NCBI RefSeq assembly: GCF_018398315.1
Contig: NZ_JAHBRW010000001.1
Location: forward strand, 1,670,001 to 1,734,000
Length of the DNA: 64,000 nt
Direction: 5' to 3'
Source: Chelatococcus sp. YT9
GTDB taxonomy: Bacteria; Pseudomonadota; Alphaproteobacteria; Rhizobiales; Beijerinckiaceae
Made by a program: the position numbers and the translations under genes. Below the pieces are notes generated by a model, which did no database searches, had not been told where the DNA came from, and was given only the letters and a program-made list of their open reading frames with translations. Position 1 is the first letter of the stretch. Each line of letters begins with the position of its first letter. Below are positions 1-12,173 of the stretch, in pieces.

Positions 1-516
1 GACGCGGTTCTGGTCGAGCAGCGTGAGGCGACCCGAAACCTCGAGCACGCGCTGGATCACGAACATCACGTCCGGGCGGCCGGCATCATATTCGTCGAAC
101 ACGAGCGCGATATTGTTCTGCAACGCCCAGGGCAGCATGCCATCACGGAATTCGGTGACCTGCATTCCATCCTTCACCACGATCGCGTCCTTGCCGACGA
201 GATCGACGCGGCTGACGTGGCTGTCCAGGTTGACGCGCACGCACGGCCAGTTGAGGCGCGCGGCGACCTGTTCGATATGGGTCGACTTGCCCGTGCCGTG
301 ATAGCCGGTGATCATCACGCGTCGGTTGCGGGCGAAGCCCGCGAGAATAGCGAGGGTGGTGTCCCGATCGAACAGATAGTCCGGGTCGAGGTCGGGTACA
401 TGCTCATCAGGCTCGGAATAGGCGGGCACTTCGAGATCGGTTTCGATGCCGAACACCTTCTGCACGGACAGCTTCATGTCCGGGATGCCTGACTTGTTCT
501 CACTCGTCGCTTGCAT
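1..516 (-). CDS. cobS: Cobaltochelatase subunit CobS, 3' end cut by window edge
   Basis: AAA+ ATPase subunit of the aerobic ATP-dependent cobaltochelatase (CobN-CobS-CobT), which inserts cobalt into hydrogenobyrinate a,c-diamide. Only the first 172 residues are present; the reading frame is open to position 1. Seen: an N-terminal stretch MQATSENKSGIPDMKLSV, a Walker A motif GYHGTGKST near residue 70, and a Walker B-like LVFDEYDAG near residue 140, all in the order expected for CobS. The start is the ATG at 516. A J-domain gene on the same strand lies upstream (transcriptionally), an arrangement common in Rhizobiales. Identification is strong from sequence motifs and context; the missing C-terminal half was not seen. 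Confidence 0.93.
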   Translation of the reverse strand, partial: MQATSENKSGIPDMKLSVQKVFGIETDLEVPAYSEPDEHVPDLDPDYLFDRDTTLAILAGFARNRRVMITGYHGTGKSTHIEQVAARLNWPCVRVNLDSHVSRVDLVGKDAIVVKDGMQVTEFRDGMLPWALQNNIALVFDEYDAGRPDVMFVIQRVLEVSGRLTLLDQNRV

Positions 517-813
517 AGGTCCTCTCACTCCGTCGCGGCAAGCTCATGCCGCTCGTGGGGCGACTCGCATAAGTTCTCACGCCGCCGATGCGATATCTCG
601 CCACGATAACCATGGATTGCCGTCAGGTCTCTGCCAACACCCCTCCACAGCCCCAGGCCATGGAAGCGGCGGGCCGACAGCGACCCTGGAAACGAGATAC
701 AGGGCCGCGTGCAAACAGGCAAATGGGCGAGCACCTCGCGGGGCCAAAATAAGCCGCGGCAGAAGCGCCCGCCAGCGCTCGCACCAGCGTCGTGCTTTCC
801 GGATCCGCCGTGG

Positions 814-1437
814 TCAGCACAATCCAAGTGCCTTCAACGTGTTGTAGGCGCGGATAATGGCTTGCAGCCGCTCCTCGAAGGCCCGGTCGCCGCCATTCGC
901 GTCAGGGTGAAAACGCTTCACCAGCAACTTGTAGCGAGCCTTGATCGTGACGGCATCCACCCCTTCGTCGAGGCCGAGCGTGTCGAGCGCCTGCAACGCG
1001 GGCTTCGAGAGCCTTGGCTTGGCCTCCTCCTGGCGCGCGGCCTGGTTGAATGCCCGCGCCCCGAAGACACCGAACGGATCCTCCACATTGGCTCCGGCCG
1101 CCTTGCCATTCTCACTGGCCGAACGCGTGGCGCCGCGCGCTGCCGCGTTCATGCCCATCGTCCAGGTGGGGCGGTGGCCGAGGACGGCATCCTTCTGGAA
1201 AGCGGCAACCGCGTCATCGCTCATGCCGTTGAAATAATTATAGGACTGGTTGTAGGCGCGCACATGCTCGAGGCAGAAGCGCCAGTACTCGTTCTCGTGG
1301 CCGCGTCCCTTTGGCGCGCGATGATCACCCGGCTTGTCGCAACCGGGATGCTCGCACACATGTGTTGCCGCCGCCGCCGGCTTGCTGGCCGTCGACTTCA
1401 CCCGGATGCGATCGAAGAGGCGCGAATTCAGATTCAT
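814..1437 (-). CDS. J-domain (DnaJ-like) molecular chaperone protein
   Basis: Protein of about 207 residues with a C-terminal J domain. The diagnostic HPD motif sits near residue 180 in KRFHPDANGGD. The N-terminal half holds a small Cys/His cluster (CEHPGC, then CLEH about 22 residues later) that could bind zinc. J-domain proteins stimulate DnaK ATPase activity; the client of this one is unknown. It lies upstream of cobS on the same strand, about 300 bases away. Members of this family usually begin M-x-LNSRLFDRIRV, so the ATG at 1437 is preferred to the in-frame ATG at 1443. No good ribosome binding site was seen for either. Confidence 0.85.
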   Translation of the reverse strand: MNLNSRLFDRIRVKSTASKPAAAATHVCEHPGCDKPGDHRAPKGRGHENEYWRFCLEHVRAYNQSYNYFNGMSDDAVAAFQKDAVLGHRPTWTMGMNAAARGATRSASENGKAAGANVEDPFGVFGARAFNQAARQEEAKPRLSKPALQALDTLGLDEGVDAVTIKARYKLLVKRFHPDANGGDRAFEERLQAIIRAYNTLKALGLC

Positions 1438-1671
1438 GACCATCAGATTATGTTTGCGCGAACAGCATGGACAAGTGGTTTAAAGACACGGCAGCCCCGC
1501 CATAAACTCGACCCTGGCCTTGGCTGGAGCCTCAACCACGGGGTTTGATCCGCGGACTGAGGCATTCGCACCCGATGGCGACGACCCGCACAGAGCCGCG
1601 TCCCTTGCAGCTTCCCCTCGGGCTATCCTCGGACTACGAACGTGTGACCCACTTCGCGAGAAGGAGCCCCC

Positions 1672-1953
1672 ATGGTCCGCGCCGACAGGATCAATGCCAA
1701 GCTAACCGCCGGTCTCGAGCCGCTCGCCCTGAGCGTCATCGATGAGTCGCACCAGCATGCCGGACATGGCGGCTGGCGTGAAGGCGGAGAAACACATTAC
1801 CGCATCACTATCGTCGCGGATGCTTTTACAGGCAAGTCGCGCCTGGAAAGGCACAGGCTCGTCAACGCGCTTCTCAAGGATGAATTCGCCGACGGCCTGC
1901 ACGCTCTCGCCATAGAAGCAGCAGCGCCTGGCGAGGCAGTGCGTGGCATTTGA
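1672..1953 (+). CDS. bolA: BolA family protein
   Basis: A 93-residue BolA/IbaG-type protein. The family partners with monothiol glutaredoxins through a shared [2Fe-2S] cluster and works in iron-sulfur homeostasis. Seen: the core pattern SHQHAGH, then HYRITIVADAF and SRLERHRLVNALL, with the conserved C-terminal-region His in LERHR. The start is well supported by AAGGAG about eight bases before ATG 1672. It diverges from the J-domain gene, a linkage often seen in Rhizobiales. Confidence 0.9.
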   Translation: MVRADRINAKLTAGLEPLALSVIDESHQHAGHGGWREGGETHYRITIVADAFTGKSRLERHRLVNALLKDEFADGLHALAIEAAAPGEAVRGI

Positions 1954-2234
1954 CTGTCATATTCTGCCGCGATGATGACGCATGAGTCGCTAATATGGTG
2001 GCATTCTTCGCCATCTGGTAACTTTTCTCGTGTGAAACTATGGGCCTTGCCCGGAACCTGCCGTATTATACGGTTAGCTGTCGCTGCGTTCCGGCGGCTA
2101 GCCTCGATTGATAAGCGTCGAGAATGTTGAGCGTTATCCGCTGCTTATGACTGCAGGATCGTGTGAGTGCGCGCATGAAAGAGCCGGCGTCCCCAGGGGG
2201 CTGGTATTCTGTGCCCCTTGATTAAGGTTGGATA

Positions 2235-3689
2235 ATGACGAACGTGATCTCTCGTTGGGCGGTTGCCTCTTTCGTCGCCGTGGCGGCCACCGGCATTTCG
2301 ATAGCATCCGTTACGCCAGCTACCGCCAATCCGACCTTGGTCGTCGATGTCGCCAGCGGGCGAGTGCTGCAATCCACCCAGGCCTCCGATCTTTGGTATC
2401 CGGCTTCCCTCACGAAGCTGATGACGACCTATCTCGTTTTCCAGGAGATCAAGGCGGGCCGTCTCGCTCTCGACACACCCCTCAAGGTGTCCGCAAGGGC
2501 GGCCGCGGAAAAGCCGTCGAAAATCGGCGTCCGGCCAGGATCCGAGATTACCGTCGACAACGCGCTCAAGATGATGCTCGTGAAGTCGGCCAACGATATT
2601 GCCGTGGTGCTGGCCGAAGGTGTCAGCGGTTCGGTTGAGGCGTTTGTCGCCCGCATGAACCAGACAGCCCAGTCCATCGGGATGTACGACAGCTACTTCG
2701 CCAACCCCAATGGCATGCCGGACGATCGCGCCCGCACCAGCGCGCGCGACTTGGCGGTGCTCGCCCGGTCCCTGATCGTCGATTTTGCTCCCTACCGCGG
2801 CTATTTCGAAATCGGCTCTATCCAGCTCGGCAAGCGCACCTTCCAGAATACCAACGGCCTCGTCGGCCGCTATCCCGGGTCCACGGGCATGAAGACGGGA
2901 TTCATCTGCGCATCTGGGTTCAATGTGGTGGCCACCGCCCAGCAGGGCAACCGTGAGCTTCTCACTGTGGTGCTGGGGGCTCCGTCTGCCGTGCAGCGGA
3001 CGATCCAGGCCGCCGAGTTGTTCGACTCCGGCTTCTCGCAATGGGGCGGAGGCGGGCCAACCGTCGACAGCCTGCCGCGTGCGGCGCAGGCGGAGCCTGT
3101 TAATCTCTACAACGAGATCTGCGGCAAAAATCGCGCACCCTATCTGGTCGATGATGACAATGCGGCGCCGGTCAGTGCGTCGGCTAGCGACGGCGGCAGT
3201 CTTGCCAGCTTCTTCTCCAGTGGGCAGCGTGTGAATGGCGCGGCCGCTGTGCGCGGATCCTCGCCAAATCGCCTCGCCCCGCGCGAGAAATTCGTACCGC
3301 TCGCCGTTTTCATTGGTCGCACGCCCGGTGCGGAGCCGGATCCCGCCGCCGTTGCGGAGGCAGCGAAGCCGAAGGCCGCCAAGGCGACCAAGCAGGCGGT
3401 CAAGACCAACGCGAACGGGCGTAAGCAGATCGAGATCAGCCGTTCCGGAAAAGGTGTGCCGGCTGCTGGAGCCACTGCCTTCGCACCCGTCGAGCAGCCG
3501 GGCGGCAGCGCTTCCGGTGCCCTTCAAAAAGCGATCAAGCCAGCCAAGAAAGCGGTCTCAGCCGACAAAGCGGCAGCGGCCAAGGCCTCAGCGCCGACGC
3601 CGGCGCCTCGCCCCGCCGCCAAATCTGGCGCCGCTGCCAAGAGCACTGCGAAGACCAAGCCGTTAAGCCTGAATTCCGTCAAGGATTGA
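2235..3689 (+). CDS. D-alanyl-D-alanine carboxypeptidase (DacF-like, S11 family)
   Basis: Low-molecular-weight penicillin-binding protein that removes the terminal D-Ala from peptidoglycan stem peptides in the periplasm. All three active-site motifs are visible: S58-L-T-K61, S118-A-N120 and K220-T-G222. Residues 1-32 look like a signal peptide (hydrophobic core AVASFVAVAATG, likely cleavage after ATANP or close to it). The catalytic domain ends near residue 280. From about residue 365 the protein carries a long Ala/Lys/Pro-rich, low-complexity tail ending near 484, longer than in typical DacF and perhaps wall-binding or disordered. A terminator follows. Confidence 0.93.
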   Translation: MTNVISRWAVASFVAVAATGISIASVTPATANPTLVVDVASGRVLQSTQASDLWYPASLTKLMTTYLVFQEIKAGRLALDTPLKVSARAAAEKPSKIGVRPGSEITVDNALKMMLVKSANDIAVVLAEGVSGSVEAFVARMNQTAQSIGMYDSYFANPNGMPDDRARTSARDLAVLARSLIVDFAPYRGYFEIGSIQLGKRTFQNTNGLVGRYPGSTGMKTGFICASGFNVVATAQQGNRELLTVVLGAPSAVQRTIQAAELFDSGFSQWGGGGPTVDSLPRAAQAEPVNLYNEICGKNRAPYLVDDDNAAPVSASASDGGSLASFFSSGQRVNGAAAVRGSSPNRLAPREKFVPLAVFIGRTPGAEPDPAAVAEAAKPKAAKATKQAVKTNANGRKQIEISRSGKGVPAAGATAFAPVEQPGGSASGALQKAIKPAKKAVSADKAAAAKASAPTPAPRPAAKSGAAAKSTAKTKPLSLNSVKD

Positions 3690-3754
3690 TCTTTTCGGCA
3701 GATGCCGGGCATGCATGAAGCGCATGTTCTGTTCGAAGTGATATAATGTTACAT

Positions 3755-3785
3755 AAGGGCGAGGCATTGATGTCTCGCCCTTTTT
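3755..3785 (+). terminator. Rho-independent terminator after the carboxypeptidase gene
   Basis: Perfect 9-bp stem AAGGGCGAG/CTCGCCCTT with a 10-base loop, followed by a T run. It lies 66 bases after the stop codon of the S11 peptidase gene. Confidence 0.85.
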
Positions 3786-3858
3786 CATTGTGTTTGATGG
3801 ATCCCCGCGCCGTGTCCATCGTGCGGTGCGCCGTGTGATCAGCCCAGGAATGTGACAG

Positions 3859-5076
3859 ATGACATTGCCAGAGGAACCACGCCGGGCGCCGCGCCCAAAG
3901 GGACCGATACCTGCGATACCACTGACGATTCTCACCGGCTTTCTCGGCGCTGGAAAGACAAGTCTTCTCAACGCCCTCCTGCGCGAGCCGGATCTGGCCG
4001 ACACGGTCGTCATCATCAACGAATTCGGGGAAATCGGCCTCGATCATCTTCTCGTCGAAAAGGCCGACGAGGGCATGGTGACCTTGGCTTCAGGCTGTTT
4101 GTGCTGCACGATTCGTGGCGATCTCATTTCCACCCTCGAGGATCTTCTGCGCCGCCGTGACAACGGCCGCATCGTGGCTTTCCGCCGGGTGGTCATCGAA
4201 ACCACGGGACTGGCCGATCCCGCGCCTGTTCTGCACACGGTCCTGTATCATCCTTATCTCGCCAAGCGGTTTGCAATCGATGGGGTGATCACCGTCGTCG
4301 ATGCGGTCAACGGCGCGGCGACGCTCGACACCCATATCGAGGCCCTGAAGCAGGCGGCCGTCGCTGACCGTCTTGTCATCAGCAAGACGGATCTGCCGGA
4401 AACGAGCGAGGCAGACGTCACGGCGTTGAAGCGCCGCCTCGCCGCGCTCAACCCGGCCGCGCCGATTCTGGACATCGCCCAAGGCGAGGCTAAGCCCGCC
4501 GCCTTGCTCGGGATCGGGCTCTATGACGTTGACGGCAAGATCGCCGACGTGCGGGCCTGGCTGCAGGCGGAGGCGTTCGACGACAGCCATCGCGACGGGC
4601 ATGGCCATCACCACGGGCATGATCACGCCGGTGATGATCATCATCATGGCCATCGCGGCCATGACCACGAGGGGCACCATCACCATCATGACGTAAACCG
4701 GCACGACGCCCGGATCCGTGCGTTCTGCCTCACAAGCACGCGGCCGATCACCGCCCATAACCTCGATCTGTTCCTCGATCTCCTGCGCGCTTCCCATGGT
4801 CCCAATCTCCTGCGGGTCAAGGGCCTCGTGGCGCTCGCCGACGATCCTGACCACCCGATGGTCATCCATGGCGTGCAGCATGTCTTCCACCAGCCGATCC
4901 GGCTGGATCGGTGGCCGGACGGGGACCGACGCAGTCGTCTAGTCTTTATTCTGCGCGATCTCGATGAGAGCTTCGTATCGCGTCTGTGGAACGCCTTCCT
5001 CGGCGAACCTTCGATCGACGCTCCCGACGCCGCGGCCTTGACAGCCAACCCTCTGGCGCTCGGCGGGGGACGCTAG
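3859..5076 (+). CDS. COG0523 GTPase, CobW / zinc-chaperone family
   Basis: G3E-family P-loop GTPase of 405 residues that delivers metal ions to target enzymes. Seen: Walker A GFLGAGKTS near residue 31; the metal-binding signature GCLCC (CxCC) near residue 78; an SKTD-type guanine-specificity motif near residue 175; a His-rich linker (about residues 245-280, with repeated HGH and HHHH) and the C-terminal CobW_C domain with RLDRWP. The family includes both CobW (cobalamin synthesis) and zinc chaperones (ZNG1, YeiR, YjiA). cobS at the window start makes a cobalt role plausible, but no B12 or Zur site was seen upstream, so the metal is unresolved. Confidence 0.88.
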   Translation: MTLPEEPRRAPRPKGPIPAIPLTILTGFLGAGKTSLLNALLREPDLADTVVIINEFGEIGLDHLLVEKADEGMVTLASGCLCCTIRGDLISTLEDLLRRRDNGRIVAFRRVVIETTGLADPAPVLHTVLYHPYLAKRFAIDGVITVVDAVNGAATLDTHIEALKQAAVADRLVISKTDLPETSEADVTALKRRLAALNPAAPILDIAQGEAKPAALLGIGLYDVDGKIADVRAWLQAEAFDDSHRDGHGHHHGHDHAGDDHHHGHRGHDHEGHHHHHDVNRHDARIRAFCLTSTRPITAHNLDLFLDLLRASHGPNLLRVKGLVALADDPDHPMVIHGVQHVFHQPIRLDRWPDGDRRSRLVFILRDLDESFVSRLWNAFLGEPSIDAPDAAALTANPLALGGGR

Positions 5077-5530
5077 GCGGAGCGCTATTCGGAGGAGTCA
5101 CGCCTCGGTCGCTTCGTGGCGTACGATTTTGGGACAATGCCCGCTATCCCAGCGACCCATTGGATGCAACCGCGGGCCGGCCACAGGCGTGGCCGGTGTA
5201 TCGCGCCATGCCGTACGACGGGGCACGTTCAACCAAGATCAGGTGCGCACCGATTGGGCGTGCGCCGCACCCCCCGTAAAAAATAGTAATATATACAGAA
5301 GCTTCTTTTGAAGTCGCCCCAGCCGCGCTGCAAACTGGATCGCTCAACTTCCGATTTCAGTAACTGCGTCATGCGATGAAGATGCGTCGTGAGTGGTCGT
5401 AGGGCTCCGTTGTCATCCACTCCGCTCTATCCTGTGGCACAAGACTTGTGCTGCTCGATCGCAAACCCCCGATCCGTCGGGATGTTGTCCTCTTCCGGGA
5501 CGAGGCAGGTCGAGTAGGGTGGGATTCGGA
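5077..5530. other. 454-base intergenic stretch without a recognisable gene
   Basis: Contains a perfect 8-bp hairpin with a 4-base loop (5177-5196, CCGGCCAC/GTGGCCGG) that could end transcription from the upstream GTPase gene although it has no T run, and a short AT-rich patch around 5278-5312 that may hold the promoter for the next gene. No convincing small coding sequence was seen. Confidence 0.5.
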
Positions 5531-6811
5531 ATGTCCGACGTCTTTCCTTCTGTAGTTGCGGAGCGTGCACCAACGGGTCCCGTCTTGCGGACGACCACCG
5601 CAGAACGTATCCGGCTTGTCCCCGCGCCTGTACCGCACCCTGTCCCCATCCCCGTGGACTCGCCGCTTCGGGTCGAGCAGCGCCTGCTCCGTAACATGGG
5701 TGAATATGAGGAGCCTTGGACAGATCTCGTGCAGCGGACGTTGGAAGAGAACCCCTTCTATACGCCCGCATTCGCGGGGCCGGCGGCGCAGCATCTTCCG
5801 GACGGCCGCTATGTGACAGCAATTCTCGTCTGGGCCGGGCCCGCTGCGCAACGAATGCTCGTCGGGTTCTTTCCCGTGATCCTGCCTCGTTCGGGCGCGC
5901 TGCCTGCAGCCGCGCGCCTCTGGCAGCCGCCGCTAATGGCCTTTGGCGTGCCGTTGGTCGATCGCGATCGCGCCAAAGCCGTGATAGCCGCCTTCCTCGA
6001 TCACCTGGGCCGGCGTGGGTTGCGAGGAACCGGTGTGCTGTTCCCGCTCCTGGCTGAGGATGGACCATTCGCCGTCGCGTTGCGCGCTGTCATTGGCGAG
6101 ACGAACCGGCAGATGCGTGTCTTCGCCCGCCATCGCCGCGCAATTCTGCCGGCGTCGAGCAGCCCAGACAGTTTCGTCACGCTTCAGTCCGCGCGCAAGC
6201 GCAAGGAGCTGCGTCGCCAGTTGCGACGCCTCGAGGACCTGGGCGCGGTCAGTTTCACGCGGGCTCAGGCGCCCGGCCCGGTGCGCGACGCGGTCGAGCA
6301 ATTCCTCGCCATTGAAGCATCCGGCTGGAAAGCCAAAGCTGGCACCGCAATCCTCCAGCAATCCGGGGATGTTGCCTTCCTGCGTACCATGACACGCCGG
6401 ATGGCGCATGAAGGGCGCTGCGAGGTGCATGTTCTCAACGTCGGTCAGCGTGCGATTGCCGCAGGCATCGTTCTGAGAAGCGGTGACGAGGCCTTCTTCT
6501 GGAAAATCGCCTATGACGAGGCCTTCGCGCGCTTCTCGCCCGGGGTGCAGCTGACGCTCGCGCTCAGTCACGCGCAGCTAGATGATCGGACGATCGCCTA
6601 TACGGATTCCTGCGCGATCGCCAACCATCCGATGATCGATCATCTTTGGCGAGAGCGCTTGACCATAGCCGACATCCTCGTAGGAACCCGTTCCGGCTCA
6701 TCCATGGCGATGCGCCTTCTCGCACGGCATGAGAAAGGCCGCCGCAGGCTACGCGTAGTCGCAAAGGCCATGTGCCACCGCATCGCGGGATGGTTTGCCC
6801 GTCGCGATTAG
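5531..6811 (+). CDS. GNAT-fold acetyltransferase-like protein (CelD/BcsL type)
   Basis: Protein of 426 residues resembling the Acetyltransf_6 group, originally linked to cellulose biosynthesis (CelD) and related to FemAB-like transferases. Seen: a Pro-rich N-terminus, then a first domain with the characteristic basic stretch SARKRKELRRQLRRLE around residues 220-235, followed by AGIVLRSGDEAFFWKIAYDE typical of the second GNAT domain. The substrate is unknown. An in-frame upstream start at 5393 exists, but the ATG at 5531 has a G-rich leader and begins where family similarity plausibly starts. It appears to be a single-gene unit convergent with the atp operon. Confidence 0.7.
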   Translation: MSDVFPSVVAERAPTGPVLRTTTAERIRLVPAPVPHPVPIPVDSPLRVEQRLLRNMGEYEEPWTDLVQRTLEENPFYTPAFAGPAAQHLPDGRYVTAILVWAGPAAQRMLVGFFPVILPRSGALPAAARLWQPPLMAFGVPLVDRDRAKAVIAAFLDHLGRRGLRGTGVLFPLLAEDGPFAVALRAVIGETNRQMRVFARHRRAILPASSSPDSFVTLQSARKRKELRRQLRRLEDLGAVSFTRAQAPGPVRDAVEQFLAIEASGWKAKAGTAILQQSGDVAFLRTMTRRMAHEGRCEVHVLNVGQRAIAAGIVLRSGDEAFFWKIAYDEAFARFSPGVQLTLALSHAQLDDRTIAYTDSCAIANHPMIDHLWRERLTIADILVGTRSGSSMAMRLLARHEKGRRRLRVVAKAMCHRIAGWFARRD

Positions 6812-6923
6812 CGCATTATCCGATCATTCCGATCGCTGAGACGCCGTGTCACGACCATGTCGAGCTTTGGCTTCGTTCGGTGCACATGTCGTGTTTGCCC
6901 TGGCGCTCCAGCGATGCCGCCAC

Positions 6924-6954
6924 AAAAGGAAACGGCCGCCTGAGGCGGCCGTTT
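6924..6954 (-). terminator. Terminator of the F1 ATP synthase operon
   Basis: Perfect 11-bp inverted repeat (6930-6940 with 6944-6954, arms AAACGGCCGCC/GGCGGCCGTTT, loop TGA). On the minus strand it is followed by a short T run. It sits just past atpC and could also act on the convergent plus-strand gene. Confidence 0.85.
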
Positions 6955-6985
6955 CAAGCTGGTGATGTGCTTGATGGATCGATGT

Positions 6986-7387
6986 TTAGCGCAGGACTTG
7001 CATGCGCAGCTCGGTCAGGCGCATCAGCTTGGTCGAAGCGGCCAGACGGCCCGCGTCGTTGGTCGCGGAAGCCACGAGCGTCTCGACCGACGTGATCTCG
7101 ATGTCCAACACTTCGGGGCTCAGCTCCGCCACCGGAACCGCGTAGTCCGCGAGGATGGAAATGTTGTCGGGGCGGATCTCGGCGATGCCACCACGAACGA
7201 ACAGGCGCTGCGAAGAGCCCGCACCTGCATCAATCGTGATGATCCCAGGCTGCAGAACAGCGATGACCGGCGCATGGCCGGGCATCACCTGCATTTCGCC
7301 GTCGACTGAGGGGACGATGACGCTGGCGACGTCGCCGGAGAAGAGAAGTCTTTCGGGCGCGACCAGCTCAAGCGGAACGGTGGCCAT
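6986..7387 (-). CDS. atpC: ATP synthase F1 subunit epsilon
   Basis: Epsilon subunit of the F1 sector (133 residues), part of the central stalk and regulator of ATP hydrolysis. Seen: the N-terminal beta-sandwich signature ELVAPERLLFSGDVASV, then GEMQVMPGHAP, typical of AtpC. Last gene of the atpHAGDC operon and followed by a strong terminator. A gap of 136 bases separates it from atpD. Confidence 0.96.
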   Translation of the reverse strand: MATVPLELVAPERLLFSGDVASVIVPSVDGEMQVMPGHAPVIAVLQPGIITIDAGAGSSQRLFVRGGIAEIRPDNISILADYAVPVAELSPEVLDIEITSVETLVASATNDAGRLAASTKLMRLTELRMQVLR

Positions 7388-7523
7388 GGCTCAATCTCTT
7401 TCGATCTCGCGCGCGTCTGCAGCGCAGTAAACTCAATCTGACAGGCCCGGCCGCCTATGGCCGAGCGCCTGGCTTTCTTGCGCGGGAAGCGCGGGTGGCG
7501 CGCATCCCTGCGCCCGATTCGGC

Positions 7524-9038
<1,515 letters not shown>

Positions 9039-9048
9039 TCAAAATGCG

Positions 9049-9927
9049 TCAGACCGCCTCGGCGCCCGAGATGATCTCGATCAGTTCCTTCGTGATCATC
9101 GCCTGACGCGAGCGGTTGTAGAGCTGCGTCTGCTTCTTGATCATTTCGCCGGCGTTGCGCGTCGCATTGTCCATGGCAGACATCTGCGCACCGTAGAACG
9201 AGGCGTTGTTCTCGAGCAGGGCGCCGAAGATCTGCACCGCCAGATTGCGCGGCAGCAGGGTGGCGAGGATCTCTTCCTCATCCGGCTCGTAGTCATAGAC
9301 GAGGCCGGCAACCTCCCCGTCATCGGCGGCCTCGACATTGGCCGGGATGACCTGCTGGGCGGTCGGGATCTGGGCGATGACCGAGCGGAAACGCGAGTAG
9401 AAGAGCGTCGCCACGTCGAACTTGCCTTCGTGGAACAGCGCGATGACCTTCTTCGCGATGTCCTCGGCATGCTCGAAGCCGAGCACCCGCACGGAGCGAA
9501 GCTCCACGAATTCGATGATATCCTTCGCGAAGCTGCGACGCAGCTGGTCGTAACCCTTCTTGCCGACGCAGAAGAACTTCACGCGCTTGCCTTCGGCGAT
9601 CAGCGCATTGGCGCGCTCGCGGGCCAGGCGGACGATGGCAGAGTTGAAAGCGCCGCACAGGCCACGTTCGCCCGTGCAGACGATCAGCAGATGCGTCTCG
9701 TTCTGACCCGTGCCGACCAGAAGGCGGGGTGCACCCTCGCGCGAGGGCATCGCATTCGCCAGATTGGCCAGGACGTGAGACATGCGCTGCCCGTAAGGGC
9801 GCGCGGCCTCGGCCGCCATCTGGGCGCGACGGAGCTTCGCCGCGGCCACCATCTGCATGGCCTTGGTGATCTTCTGCGTCGCTTTGACGGAGGCGATGCG
9901 ATTGCGAAGGTCTTTTAAGCTCGGCAT
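9049..9927 (-). CDS. atpG: ATP synthase F1 subunit gamma
   Basis: Rotor shaft subunit (292 residues). Seen: the N-terminal helix [20 protein letters not shown], the GLCGAFNS motif, and the C-terminal helix [19 protein letters not shown], all diagnostic of gamma. The 171 bases between atpA and this gene hold repeat-like palindromes, unusual for an otherwise tight operon. Confidence 0.97.
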   Translation of the reverse strand: MPSLKDLRNRIASVKATQKITKAMQMVAAAKLRRAQMAAEAARPYGQRMSHVLANLANAMPSREGAPRLLVGTGQNETHLLIVCTGERGLCGAFNSAIVRLARERANALIAEGKRVKFFCVGKKGYDQLRRSFAKDIIEFVELRSVRVLGFEHAEDIAKKVIALFHEGKFDVATLFYSRFRSVIAQIPTAQQVIPANVEAADDGEVAGLVYDYEPDEEEILATLLPRNLAVQIFGALLENNASFYGAQMSAMDNATRNAGEMIKKQTQLYNRSRQAMITKELIEIISGAEAV

Positions 9928-9938
9928 CAGGACCTACC

Positions 9939-9960
9939 CTCTCCCCATGGCGGGGGAGAG
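9939..9960. repeat. Intergenic palindrome inside the atp operon
   Basis: CTCTCCCC/GGGGAGAG inverted repeat with a 6-base loop, followed by another CTCC/GGAG-type palindromic segment around 10020-10045. This pyrimidine-rich composition recurs at about 22300-22490, suggesting a family of dispersed intergenic palindromes. It lies between atpA and atpG and would be transcribed as a hairpin. Confidence 0.6.
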
Positions 9961-10098
9961 CTGGAGAGGGAATGAAGCGCAAACGAGGGAGAGATAGGAA
10001 GTTGCCTTTCTCTCCGTGCCCGCTCCTCCAGGAGGGGAGGGGCTTTTCACGAATGCGCCCAGCGTCAACAAGGACAATCTATTACGCGAACGTCGCCG

Positions 10099-11630
<1,532 letters not shown>

Positions 11631-11631
<1 letters not shown>

Positions 11632-12173
11632 CAGCCGACCTCTTTCAACGCGAGACGGATCGAATTCAGTTTGGAGCGCAGGCTGGCATCGATCATACGG
11701 CTGCCGAGCTTGACGATGAGCCCGCCGATGATGGCGGGGTTAACCTTGACGTTGAGCGCGATGTTGCCACCGGCGACGTCTTTCAACGCGGCCTCGATGT
11801 CGGCCAGCATTTTCGGAGAAGGCTGTTCCGCGAGCGTCACTTCCGCCCGGACGATGCCCTTCTTGTCGGCGACGAGGCTCCTGTAGGCCTCGATCATGCC
11901 CGGAAGAGCGAACAGCCGGCGTTTCGACGCGACGAGGCGAATGAAATTCGCCGTGAGGCCACCGATGCCGGCTTTGGCGAGAATGGCCGTGACGGCCTTC
12001 TCCTGCTCCTCGGCGGAGAACACGGGGCTCTTGACCAAGCGGGCGAGGTCAGGGCTCTCCGCGATCAGACCACTGAATCGGTCGAGGTCGGCACCGACGG
12101 CATCCACCGCCCCTGCTTCCTCTGCGAGATCGAGCAACGCCTTTGCATAGCGCTCCGCGACACCCGACACCAT
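11631..12173 (-). CDS. atpH: ATP synthase F1 subunit delta
   Basis: Delta subunit (OSCP homologue, 180 residues), which ties the F1 head to the peripheral stalk. Seen: N-terminal [15 protein letters not shown] and C-terminal [21 protein letters not shown]. The frame is open much farther upstream, to 12548, but similarity starts at the ATG at 12173, which gives the family length. First gene of atpHAGDC. The F0 genes are not adjacent, as is usual in alphaproteobacteria. Confidence 0.95.

Noticed and set aside
2145-3527. A 460-codon minus-strand frame opposite the D,D-carboxypeptidase gene
   Set aside because: No start signal, and biased composition (Gly/Arg/His); the plus strand carries all three penicillin-binding motifs.
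5177-5196. Rho-independent terminator after the COG0523 gene
   Set aside because: The hairpin is perfect, but no T run follows on either strand, so it is noted only as a hairpin.
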